Source: Hymenobacter pini
GTDB taxonomy: Bacteria > Bacteroidota > Bacteroidia > Cytophagales > Hymenobacteraceae
DNA: 64,000 nt
NCBI RefSeq assembly: GCF_020421205.1
Contig: NZ_JAIZZH010000005.1
Coordinates: forward strand, 186,001 to 250,000
Direction of reading: 5' to 3'
The notes beneath the pieces were generated by a model. It saw only the letters and a list, made by a program, of their open reading frames with translations. It was not told where the DNA came from and made no database searches. Shown one piece after another: positions 24,441-31,285 of the stretch; position 1 is the stretch's first letter, and every line of letters begins with the position of its first letter. A program made the translations under genes and the position numbers.

Positions 24441-24476
24441 CAAAAAACCACTTCGGAATACCGAAGTGGTTTTTTG
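24441..24476 (+). terminator. Terminator after the metallophosphoesterase
   Basis: The arms CAAAAAACCACTTCGG and CCGAAGTGGTTTTTTG are perfectly complementary over 16 bases with a 4-base loop. The arms end in A/T tracts on both sides. Confidence 0.92.
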
Positions 24477-24570
24477 TTTGCCGCAGCGGTAACCGGCTGA
24501 GCTTGCACTCCGTATAGCTCGCATTAGATTTTTCCTACCCTCTTCTCTCCCTTCAACTTTCTCTCAAGCC

Positions 24571-25224
24571 ATGAAAAAGACCCTGTTAATGCTTTCCGCC
24601 GCCGCGGCTTTCCTGATGGCCTCGTGCTCGGAAAATAAAACCACGGATACTGCCACGACGACCTCGCCCGATGGCATGACCACAACCACTACGACCACCA
24701 CGCAGACCTCCTACACGCCGGAAGCCATTGAGCGCCGCGCCGACCGGATGGCCGCGGACATGGCCGCCAAAATGAAGTTTGACGACGCCACTCGCACCAA
24801 AGTGCGCACCGTGTACGTAACCCGTGGCCAGCGCATTGCCGAGCTGCAGAACAAATATGCCAATGATACCACGGGTATGGCTGCTGCCATGCGCGGCGTA
24901 TACACGGATACCGACGCGGAGATGAAAACCATCTTCACCGACCCCACGCAGTACTCAGCCTACGAATCGAGCCGGACCGATTACTACGACGACCGGTACA
25001 TGGATGACAACTCGATGTCGAGTTCGTCGGATATGTCCTCGGATACGTCCAACATGAGCACGATGTCCAGCTCATCGGACATGAGCAACACCTCGGGTAG
25101 CATGGAATCGGGCACGAGCGTGAGCAAGATGAAAGCTAAAGCCGAAGACGGTAGCAAAATCAAGGTAAAAGATAACGGCAAGGTTAAAACCAAGGACGCC
25201 GACGGCGAGAAAACCAAAATGTAG
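24571..25224 (+). CDS. Lipoprotein with Ser/Met-rich and Lys-rich tails
   Basis: A 217-residue lipoprotein. MKKTLLMLSAAAAFLMASC has the lipobox LMASC at residues 15-19. A Thr-rich spacer leads to a helical region at residues 50-130 (AIERRADRMAADMAAKMKF; RGQRIAELQNKY), which resembles the alpha-helical repeats of small periplasmic stress proteins. Residues 140-180 are built from Ser, Met, Asp and Thr (SMSSSSDMSSD, STMSSSSDMSN). The final 30 residues are Lys/Asp-rich with alternating KIKVKDNGKVKTKD. The last two regions are likely disordered. The function is unknown. It is a single gene with its own terminator. Confidence 0.85.
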   Translation: MKKTLLMLSAAAAFLMASCSENKTTDTATTTSPDGMTTTTTTTTQTSYTPEAIERRADRMAADMAAKMKFDDATRTKVRTVYVTRGQRIAELQNKYANDTTGMAAAMRGVYTDTDAEMKTIFTDPTQYSAYESSRTDYYDDRYMDDNSMSSSSDMSSDTSNMSTMSSSSDMSNTSGSMESGTSVSKMKAKAEDGSKIKVKDNGKVKTKDADGEKTKM

Positions 25225-25250
25225 GTTTAGCCGGCTTTTAGCCTCAGCAC

Positions 25251-25290
25251 AGAAACGCCACGCCCTTACAAGTGTGGCGTTTCTTTTTTG
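25251..25290 (+). terminator. Terminator after the Ser/Met-rich lipoprotein
   Basis: AGAAACGCCAC (25251-25261) pairs with GTGGCGTTTCT (25274-25284), followed by a T-run. Confidence 0.9.
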
Positions 25291-25416
25291 CGCCGGAAGT
25301 GGGCTGCAACGTTGGGGAGCCTTTTTGTCTCCTTTCCGCGTTGCTTGGTCGATAATGCGCGGAAGCCGGTAGGTTTTCTGGGGTTATCCGGCCGGAGTGC
25401 GTTAGTTTGCTGCCTG

Positions 25417-26088
25417 ATGAAGTTGTGTGTTCTTTTCACTCGCCACGCGCGGAGCTGGTTTCTGCTGCTGCCGCTGCTGCTTATGGCGGCCCTGGTTACG
25501 GCGCAGGTGCGCGTTACGGGCAGCATTTCCGATGGTGCCAGCCGCCGCCCCATACCCGGTGCTACTGTGCTGGTGCAGCGCACTCGCGCCGGTGTGGTAG
25601 CCAACAAGGACGGTGACTTCAACATTACCGCCAACAGCTCCGATACGCTGGTATTTCGGGCAGTGGGCTTCAAGGCGCAGCGGCTGCCGCTGGGCGGCAC
25701 CGGCCTCTCACAGCTTATCGTGCAGATTAAGCTGCAACAGGACACCGTGCAGCTGGGTGAGGTGCGCGTAACGGAAGGGCGCCCCGACCGGGCCACCATC
25801 AACCGGGCATTGCGCAACATCAAGCGGCCCAGTACCGCTCCAACCAGCGCCGTGAAGCGCCCGCCCGCGCCCAAGCCCCTGTTCCCCGTCGACTCAGCGG
25901 CCCCCAAGGCCCCGGTGCCTACCTTGGCCAGCCCGGTGAGCCTGTTGTATGAGCAGTTTTCGCGGGAAGGCAAGCAGCGCCGCAAAATGGAGGAAATAAA
26001 CCGGGAGGAAGCTGCCGAAAAAGCCCGGCAGGTACAGCGCCGCTACAACAAGAACTTCAAGGATAACACCGGCTACGAGGTGGAGTAG
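25417..26088 (+). CDS. Secreted protein with carboxypeptidase-like regulatory (Ig-like) domain
   Basis: A 223-residue protein. The start is ATG 25417 (MKLCVLFTRHARSW), giving a signal peptide ending at LVTAQ. Residues 30-115 form a CarboxypepD_reg-like domain: VRVTGSISDGASRRPIPGATV, then VANKDGDFNITANSSDTLVFRAVGF, as also seen at the N-terminus of SusC proteins. There is no TonB plug or barrel. After a proline-rich spacer comes a helical, charged C-terminus (RREAAEKARQ-like region near residue 195). The role is unknown. The first base of a long perfect inverted repeat lies two bases after its stop codon. Confidence 0.87.
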   Translation: MKLCVLFTRHARSWFLLLPLLLMAALVTAQVRVTGSISDGASRRPIPGATVLVQRTRAGVVANKDGDFNITANSSDTLVFRAVGFKAQRLPLGGTGLSQLIVQIKLQQDTVQLGEVRVTEGRPDRATINRALRNIKRPSTAPTSAVKRPPAPKPLFPVDSAAPKAPVPTLASPVSLLYEQFSREGKQRRKMEEINREEAAEKARQVQRRYNKNFKDNTGYEVE

Positions 26089-26090
26089 CA

Positions 26091-26191
26091 GTGAAATTGT
26101 GAAGTGGTGAATTTGTGGAACGAGCGGTAGGCACGCCTACGTTCCGCCTACTGTTTCATCATCTCACAAATTCACCACTTCACAATTTCAC
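26091..26191. repeat. 27-bp perfect inverted repeat with inner hairpin
   Basis: The arms at 26091-26117 and 26165-26191 are exact inverted copies, beginning GTGAAATTGTGAAGTGG on the left. The 47-base loop contains GTAGGC/GCCTAC and GGAAC/GTTCC pairings. The element begins two bases after the stop codon of the preceding gene and ends 20 bases before the uvsE ATG. Confidence 0.95.
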
Positions 26192-26211
26192 CTTTCTCGT
26201 ATACCTGGGAT

Positions 26212-27120
26212 ATGAAGATTGGATATCCCTGCGTAAACGAATCCCTGGACTGCACTACCACCAGCACGTTCCGGCTGGCCTCGTACTCCGATGAGCGGGT
26301 AGAGACGGCCGTAAGCAATAATCTGCGCTGTTTGCTGCGCATTCTGGCCTGGAACGTGGAGCAGGGGCTCCTGTTTTTTCGCATCGGCTCGGGCGTGGTA
26401 CCGTTCGGCTCCCACCCCATCAACACCTTCCCCTGGCAGACGCGCTTTGCCGCCGAGTTTCAGAAAGTCGGCGACTTCGTGAAGGCCAACGGCATGCGCA
26501 TTTCCTTCCACCCCGATCAGTTTGTGGTACTCAACTCACCCAGCGAGGATATTGTGGAGCGCAGTATTCAGGAACTCGTCTACCAAGGCTCAATGCTGGA
26601 TTTGATGGGCCTCGACAGCACCCATAAACTCCAGATTCACGTGGGCGGCCTCTACGGCGACCGGGAGTTGGCCATCAGCCGCTTTATTGCTACGTATGAG
26701 CGGCTGCCCGAGGCGGTACGGGCCCGGCTAGTTATCGAAAACGATGACCGGCTGTTCAGCTTGCAGGACTGCCTGCGCGTGCACCGGGCCGTGGGCATCC
26801 CCATTCTGTTCGACAACTTCCACCATGAATGCCTGAACCACGGCGAGCCGATGCGCGAAGCCCTACGCCTGGCCGCCGCCACCTGGCAACCCGCCCGCGA
26901 CGGGGTAATGATGATGGATTACAGCTCGCAGGCGCACGGAGAGCGGAAGGGCAAGCACACGGCCTCTTTGGAAGAAGAGCTGTTTCACGGCTTTTTGCAG
27001 GATTTAGGCGACCTGGACGTGGACATTATGCTTGAAATAAAAGACAAGGAAGCCAGCGCCGGCCGGGCCTGCGGCATCCTGCGCAACCTCGGCCGCATTG
27101 CCGTAGCCGAGGCATCTTGA
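26212..27120 (+). CDS. uvsE: UV DNA damage endonuclease
   Basis: Nicks DNA 5' of UV photoproducts and other lesions, starting an alternative excision repair route. The length is 302 residues, normal for UVDE/UvsE proteins. The TIM-barrel signature begins at MKIGYPCVNESL and continues with FRIGSGVVPFGSHP, MRISFHPDQFVVLNSP (metal-binding His), LQIHVGGLYGDR, RLVIENDD, ILFDNFHHECLN and DYSSQAHGERKGKHT. These are the successive metal-site strands in the expected order. The start ATG 26212 lies 20 bases after a long inverted repeat. The following short gene on the same strand is 101 bases downstream. Confidence 0.96.
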   Translation: MKIGYPCVNESLDCTTTSTFRLASYSDERVETAVSNNLRCLLRILAWNVEQGLLFFRIGSGVVPFGSHPINTFPWQTRFAAEFQKVGDFVKANGMRISFHPDQFVVLNSPSEDIVERSIQELVYQGSMLDLMGLDSTHKLQIHVGGLYGDRELAISRFIATYERLPEAVRARLVIENDDRLFSLQDCLRVHRAVGIPILFDNFHHECLNHGEPMREALRLAAATWQPARDGVMMMDYSSQAHGERKGKHTASLEEELFHGFLQDLGDLDVDIMLEIKDKEASAGRACGILRNLGRIAVAEAS

Positions 27121-27221
27121 AAACCGGCCGCGACACACGGATGCTTAACCTGCAGCAGCGGCGGGCCGTATTGCTTCGGGAGCCACCTGCCGGTTTACCT
27201 TCACCTACTTCTCTCCTACCC

Positions 27222-27569
27222 ATGGTATTCACTGATCTGCTCAACGCCACCACTCACTCCCTCAGCAACGGCCTGACGGGCATTCCGCTTACCGCCGCCA
27301 TGGATAACACCGAAACTTGGCAGCAACACCTGCTGCAAAGCGGCGAACCAGCCCTCCAGGACATCGGCCGCGAGCTGGGTAACCTGCAGTCGTTGCTGAC
27401 GGCCGGCGAGGCCGGGCTTAACGGGGTCGCCATTGGCCGTTCCCTAAGCATGCTGGGCAGCCAGGTAGCCGAGGTAGTTCGCACGGCCCCCGACGAGGTG
27501 CGTAGCGGTCTTTCCTCCCTCTCCGACCAGTTGCTGAAAGCCGGTGGCCAGTTGGAGCAGAGTCACTAA
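27222..27569 (+). CDS. Hypothetical protein, 115 aa
   Basis: The start is ATG 27222 (MVFTDLLNATTHSLS); an in-frame TTG at 27117 would overlap the end of uvsE and is not favoured. The protein is small, acidic and mostly helical, with no signal or membrane segment. The middle reads LQDIGRELGNLQSLLTAGEAG and the end LSSLSDQLLKAGGQLEQS, both amphipathic helices. I do not recognise the family. It is followed at once by a strong terminator and could be read through from uvsE. Confidence 0.65.
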   Translation: MVFTDLLNATTHSLSNGLTGIPLTAAMDNTETWQQHLLQSGEPALQDIGRELGNLQSLLTAGEAGLNGVAIGRSLSMLGSQVAEVVRTAPDEVRSGLSSLSDQLLKAGGQLEQSH

Positions 27570-27590
27570 ATCAATCTTTTTGCGCTTAAC

Positions 27591-27636
27591 AACAACGCCG
27601 CCCCGCTATGCAGCAGGGCGGCGTTGTTGCTTTTTT
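27591..27636 (+). terminator. Terminator after the 115-aa protein
   Basis: AACAACGCCGCCC (27591-27603) pairs with GGGCGGCGTTGTT (27616-27628), followed by GCTTTTTT. Confidence 0.9.
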
Positions 27637-27646
27637 CGCGGCTAGC

Positions 27647-28015
27647 TTACCGGATGGTACCGGCCGGCGTGGCGGAGGTACCGGGCACTGTACGTACGCG
27701 GCGGTCCGTGGCGGTAGCGCGGCGGGGGGCCGTGGCAGGCGAGGTAACGCGGCGTACCTCACCGGGCGTAACTACCGGAGCTGTGGTGGGGCGCTGGTCG
27801 ATAGTGCCCAATACGCCGGTTTGCGTGGGGTTAGTAGTGGTGGGAGTGCGCTGGTCAATAGTACCTGGATTAGTGGCGGGATTGGCAGGGTTAGGCGGCT
27901 GCACCGTAGTTTGGTTGAGCGTACCACCACGCTGGGGCTCTGATGGTGAAATCTGAGCGGAAGCGGCCGTAGTGCCTAACAATAAGCCAGTAGCCAGAAG
28001 CAGGAAAGTTTTCAT
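27647..28015 (-). CDS. Secreted low-complexity protein with TIDQR repeats
   Basis: A 122-residue protein starting with MKTFLLLATGLLLGTTAASAQ, a signal peptide. The mature part is rich in Thr, Pro, Asn and Arg. It contains two near copies of GTIDQRxPTT (NPGTIDQRTPTTT and LGTIDQRPTTAP) and a basic C-terminus (RRATATDRRVRTVPG). It is probably disordered and exported to the periplasm or surface. No family is recognised. It converges on the 115-aa protein gene, and the terminator at 27591-27636 separates them. Confidence 0.68.
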   Translation of the reverse strand: MKTFLLLATGLLLGTTAASAQISPSEPQRGGTLNQTTVQPPNPANPATNPGTIDQRTPTTTNPTQTGVLGTIDQRPTTAPVVTPGEVRRVTSPATAPRRATATDRRVRTVPGTSATPAGTIR

Positions 28016-28218
28016 GACAAGTAAGAATCAGGTGGAGAAAAAATCGTGCAGCAGGGCCGCCCTTTTTGCTTATACGCGCATTCCTTACTACCTACCTGCT
28101 GCCTGCCGAAAAGCGCAAAATATTATCCGTTGCCCTTTCCAGCCTTACCCAATTCCTTGCATGTGATGCCCGTTCTCAAAAGCCATCAGCCCGTAACCGC
28201 TTGTAAACTGTTTAACAA

Positions 28219-28253
28219 CAAAAAACCCGCTCTACCAGTGGCAAAGCGGGTTT
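28219..28253 (-). terminator. Terminator of the tmRNA gene
   Basis: On the minus strand AACCCGCT pairs with AGCGGGTT and is followed by a T-run. It starts about four bases after the mature tmRNA 3' end. Confidence 0.9.
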
Positions 28254-28256
28254 CCG

Positions 28257-28623
28257 TGGAGCCGCAGGGATTCGAACCCTGGTCCAGACAAGGAAGGCGT
28301 CGAGCTTTCTACGTGTGTATCTATGCTTGGATTTTCGAAGGAAACCAGGCGCACATCAGGCCCTTGATTTCCCCTTATCTGTTTGAGTTTCGCGCAGGCG
28401 TCACAGCGCCACCTGCACTATCCTAACTCTTACGACGCCCCGAACTCACCCGTGAGCAGGAATACGGGTGCGGGACGATGGCAGTGCGTAGTTCTAAACT
28501 AGGCAGCCATGGCGTAGCTATACTCGCCAGTTATTGTTCGGACGGCTTTTTTTACGGGAGATTCATCCAACTCCCGACACGCTTACTCGCGACATGCACG
28601 AGCTGTCAATTCCGGTCGGCCCC
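28257..28623 (-). ncRNA. ssrA: tmRNA (transfer-messenger RNA)
   Basis: Rescues ribosomes stalled on broken mRNA. On the minus strand the 5' end GGGGCCGACCGG pairs GGGGCCG with CGGCTCC at the 3' end to form a 7-bp acceptor stem with one G-U. The T-arm contains GGTTCGAATCCC. The 3' CCA is not encoded. The open frame is at 28499-28528: the resume codon GGC is preceded by AATAACT, and the tag reads GEYSYAMAA before TAG. About 367 bases is a normal length for a one-piece tmRNA. It is followed by a good terminator. The tag ends with the AMAA form, close to the ALAA seen in many bacteria. Confidence 0.95.
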
Positions 28624-28803
28624 AATTGAGAAAGAACGAGCCCGCCACCGAAGCAGCGGGGTGCGAATGTACGCACATCAGCCATAAAACGTTGCTAACG
28701 GCCGAAAATGTTCCCGTTTGCTCTGCCAATCGGAGCGAAGAATGCATGTAAGTCTCTAATGATCTTTCTATACTCTTCACTCCAACTGGCAGACCACACG
28801 AGG

Positions 28804-30987
28804 CTACTTCACGGCTACTTTGGGAGCCTGATAGCCGGCCGCTCCGGTTTGCCACAGGCCAAAGGCCATCAGGTCGGCAATGCTTTCAAACTGCTTGAGG
28901 CGGGAGTCGCCCATGCCGTGGCCAGCTTCGTAGTCAGTGAAGAACAACACTGGTTTGCCGCTGGTGTTGCTGGCCTGTAAGCGGGCTGCAAACTTGGCCG
29001 GTTGCCAGGCAATAACGCGAGGGTCGTTGAAGCCGGCCGTAACCAGCGTGGCGGGATAGGCAGTACCTGGTTTAAGATGGTGATAGGCATCCATTTCCAG
29101 CAGGGCTTTGGCCTCATCCTCCTTGGCCATCGTGCCAAACTCGGGCACATTTACGGGGCCGTTGGGTGAGTTTTCCATGCGCACGGCATTCAGGCACCCT
29201 ACTTCCGGAATGGCCACCGCAAACAGATCGGGGCGCTCCGTCATGGCCCGACCAATCAGAATACCGCCGGCGCTGCCGCCGTTTATGGCCACTTTACCCG
29301 GTGAGGTGTACTGGTTTTTCGTCAGGTACTCGGTGCAGGCAATGAGGTCTTTCCAAGTGTTGGGCTTGGTGGCTTTCTGCCCGGCTTTGTGCCAGGCTTC
29401 GCCCAGCTCTCCTCCGCCCCGCACGTGCGGTATTGCCAACACGCCTCCTTGCGCCGCCCACAGTAGGAAGGGTGGCATTAAAGTAGGCTCCAACGCCCGC
29501 GAGTACGCTCCGTAGCCAACCAACAGGGTCGGGGCCTGCCCGTTTCGCGGCATATCCTTCTTGTATATCACCGATAACGGCACGAGTACGCCATCATGCG
29601 AGGGCACCATCAGCTCTTCCACCACCAAATCGGCAAACTCCGGGTACTGGGCTTCTGATGATAAGGGCTCTGGGGTAAACTGCCCGGTGCCGGGCGTGTA
29701 GCGGTAGCGCTGCCGGTCCGTTGTCCATCCGCCCAGCGTTACCCACAGGTCCGAGGATTGGGCATTCTTAGCCGTCAGCTCGATACGGCCGGCAGCTTGT
29801 GGGAGCTTCACCTCCTGCACGGTTTTGGTGCCACGGGGCAGGAAATACAGCTTGGCTTGCACCCCATTTCTCACCCGTACAAAATACACCCCGTCTTTCG
29901 TCGCCTTCAGCTGTTCGTCGTTGATGGATTCGTCGGGGGACTCGGGTACCAGCAGCTCCGCCGTAACCAACTCGGGCTTGGCGGCCGACATCCGCATGAT
30001 TTTTTGGTGGGGCGTGTTTTTGGAGGTTACGAAGTAGAAATTCTGCTCATCAGTTACGAAATTGGTGACTTCATCGGTGGGACGAAACAGAGGTTTCCAG
30101 GGCACATTAGGCGCGGATAGCGCAGCGGCCGGGGCATAAAAGCCGTTGAGGTATCGGTCTACCGAATACAGGATACCGTAGGCGAGCTTGGTGTCCCGGT
30201 CGATGCCGGCGTACGGATAGTCGGAGGGCTTGATGCCGAGCTTTGGGTACAGCTGGTTGGAGAATACCACCCGGTCCTGGGCGACGGGCGTACCCACGCG
30301 GTGCAAACGGCACTGGGTGTTCTGGCGGGCCGCCATATTGGTCAGGTCGCCGTTGTTGTAGGGCAGGTACACCAGCGTCTGGTTGTCGGGTAGCCACTCT
30401 CCGCCGCCCCGGTTCAGCGGAATCTGCTCCGGGTACAGCTTGCGGGTTTTCACGTCCATGATCAGCGTGCGGCCCAGCTCAGAGCCTTTCTCGCTGATAC
30501 CGAACGATACCTTGGATCCGTCGTTGGTGGGCGCGAAGCCGTTGATGTTATACACCTTGCCCGCCTCGTAGTTTTCCGGGTCGAAGAGCAACTCTTCCGC
30601 ACCCTTGTACCCGTCGCGGCAGTAGAGCTTGGGCTGTTGGTCCTGGGGGCGGGACTTGAAGTAGAAGTACCGGTCGTTGTCGGCCACGCGTAAGTCGGTA
30701 ATGCGGGCGGCTTTGCGCTTGTCTATCTCCAGCATCTTATTCAATAGCTCCTGCCGGCCCGGAATGGCGTCCAGGGTTTGGCGGGCGTACTGGCTCTGGA
30801 CTTTCATCCAGGAAGCCACGGCCGGGTCCTGCAGATTCTCCAGGTTGCGGTATGGGTCCGTTACGGTGGTACCAAAGTACGTATCGGTGGCCGGCACTGA
30901 AGGCGCGGCCGGCACTCCCGATTGTGCCTGGCTTAGCTGGGGAAGTGCTCCTGCAACCAGCAGGGAAAACAGAACAATGTGCTTCAT
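28804..30987 (-). CDS. Prolyl oligopeptidase family serine peptidase (S9A)
   Basis: Cleaves short peptides after proline in the periplasm. The 727-residue protein starts MKHIVLFSLLVAGALPQLSQAQ, a signal peptide. The S9 N-terminal part (TDPYRNLENLQDPAVASWM near residue 43) is typical of prolyl oligopeptidases and is followed by a seven-bladed propeller. The C-terminal hydrolase domain shows VGYGAYSR, IPHVRGGGELGEAWH and the nucleophile S572 in INGGSAGG. The Asp is in FNDPRV and the His in YEAGHGMGD. All three catalytic positions are present. It is transcribed as one gene; the upstream gap to dnaX is shared by divergent promoters. Confidence 0.95.
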   Translation of the reverse strand: MKHIVLFSLLVAGALPQLSQAQSGVPAAPSVPATDTYFGTTVTDPYRNLENLQDPAVASWMKVQSQYARQTLDAIPGRQELLNKMLEIDKRKAARITDLRVADNDRYFYFKSRPQDQQPKLYCRDGYKGAEELLFDPENYEAGKVYNINGFAPTNDGSKVSFGISEKGSELGRTLIMDVKTRKLYPEQIPLNRGGGEWLPDNQTLVYLPYNNGDLTNMAARQNTQCRLHRVGTPVAQDRVVFSNQLYPKLGIKPSDYPYAGIDRDTKLAYGILYSVDRYLNGFYAPAAALSAPNVPWKPLFRPTDEVTNFVTDEQNFYFVTSKNTPHQKIMRMSAAKPELVTAELLVPESPDESINDEQLKATKDGVYFVRVRNGVQAKLYFLPRGTKTVQEVKLPQAAGRIELTAKNAQSSDLWVTLGGWTTDRQRYRYTPGTGQFTPEPLSSEAQYPEFADLVVEELMVPSHDGVLVPLSVIYKKDMPRNGQAPTLLVGYGAYSRALEPTLMPPFLLWAAQGGVLAIPHVRGGGELGEAWHKAGQKATKPNTWKDLIACTEYLTKNQYTSPGKVAINGGSAGGILIGRAMTERPDLFAVAIPEVGCLNAVRMENSPNGPVNVPEFGTMAKEDEAKALLEMDAYHHLKPGTAYPATLVTAGFNDPRVIAWQPAKFAARLQASNTSGKPVLFFTDYEAGHGMGDSRLKQFESIADLMAFGLWQTGAAGYQAPKVAVK

Positions 30988-31265
30988 GATAGCGCAGAAA
31001 AAAAGATGAGAAAAGGATAATCAGACAAACTGCTTGCTTCTTGGTAGTCAACGTTCTATGTCACCGACCAAGCTGCACAATGGCTTTGTACTTGCTAGTA
31101 GCGTACCGACAAAGGGCCCACAAAGAACCCTAACACAAATAGAAAATAAATTCTATTTAATATAATCATAATCACATCATTGTGTGATGCGGTTTCTCCC
31201 GGAACAGTAGGCTGCCATCCGGCGGATACCTGCGCGGCAAGGGCGGAAACGGGCGGGGCTTTGCG
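30988..31265. other. Divergent gap between the prolyl oligopeptidase gene and dnaX
   Basis: About 280 bases without a convincing gene. The stretch 31135-31185 is strikingly AT-rich and contains the palindromic ATCACATCATTGTGTGAT. This is the only obvious protein-binding-site candidate. No clear -7 box for the peptidase gene was found. Confidence 0.4.
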
Positions 31266-31273
31266 TATCTTTG
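31266..31273 (+). promoter_or_regulatory. -7 promoter box TATCTTTG for dnaX
   Basis: TATCTTTG is a perfect TAnnTTTG match lying 12 bases before the dnaX ATG, giving a very short leader. No TTG at the expected -33 position is seen. Confidence 0.6.
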
Positions 31274-31285
31274 TAGCTAGTAGCT

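Noticed and set aside
25266..25985. A 239-codon minus-strand frame opposite the regulatory-domain protein
   Set aside because: Ser/Arg/Thr-rich shadow crossing a terminator; the plus-strand gene has a signal peptide and a known domain.
28257..28330. A tRNA-like 3' end (GGTTCGAATCCC, minus strand) as a separate tRNA gene
   Set aside because: There is no anticodon arm next to it; the acceptor stem pairs with the 5' end 367 bases away, as in tmRNA.
28046..28687. Two open frames over the tmRNA region
   Set aside because: The region is explained by tmRNA with acceptor stem, T-arm and tag frame on the other strand.
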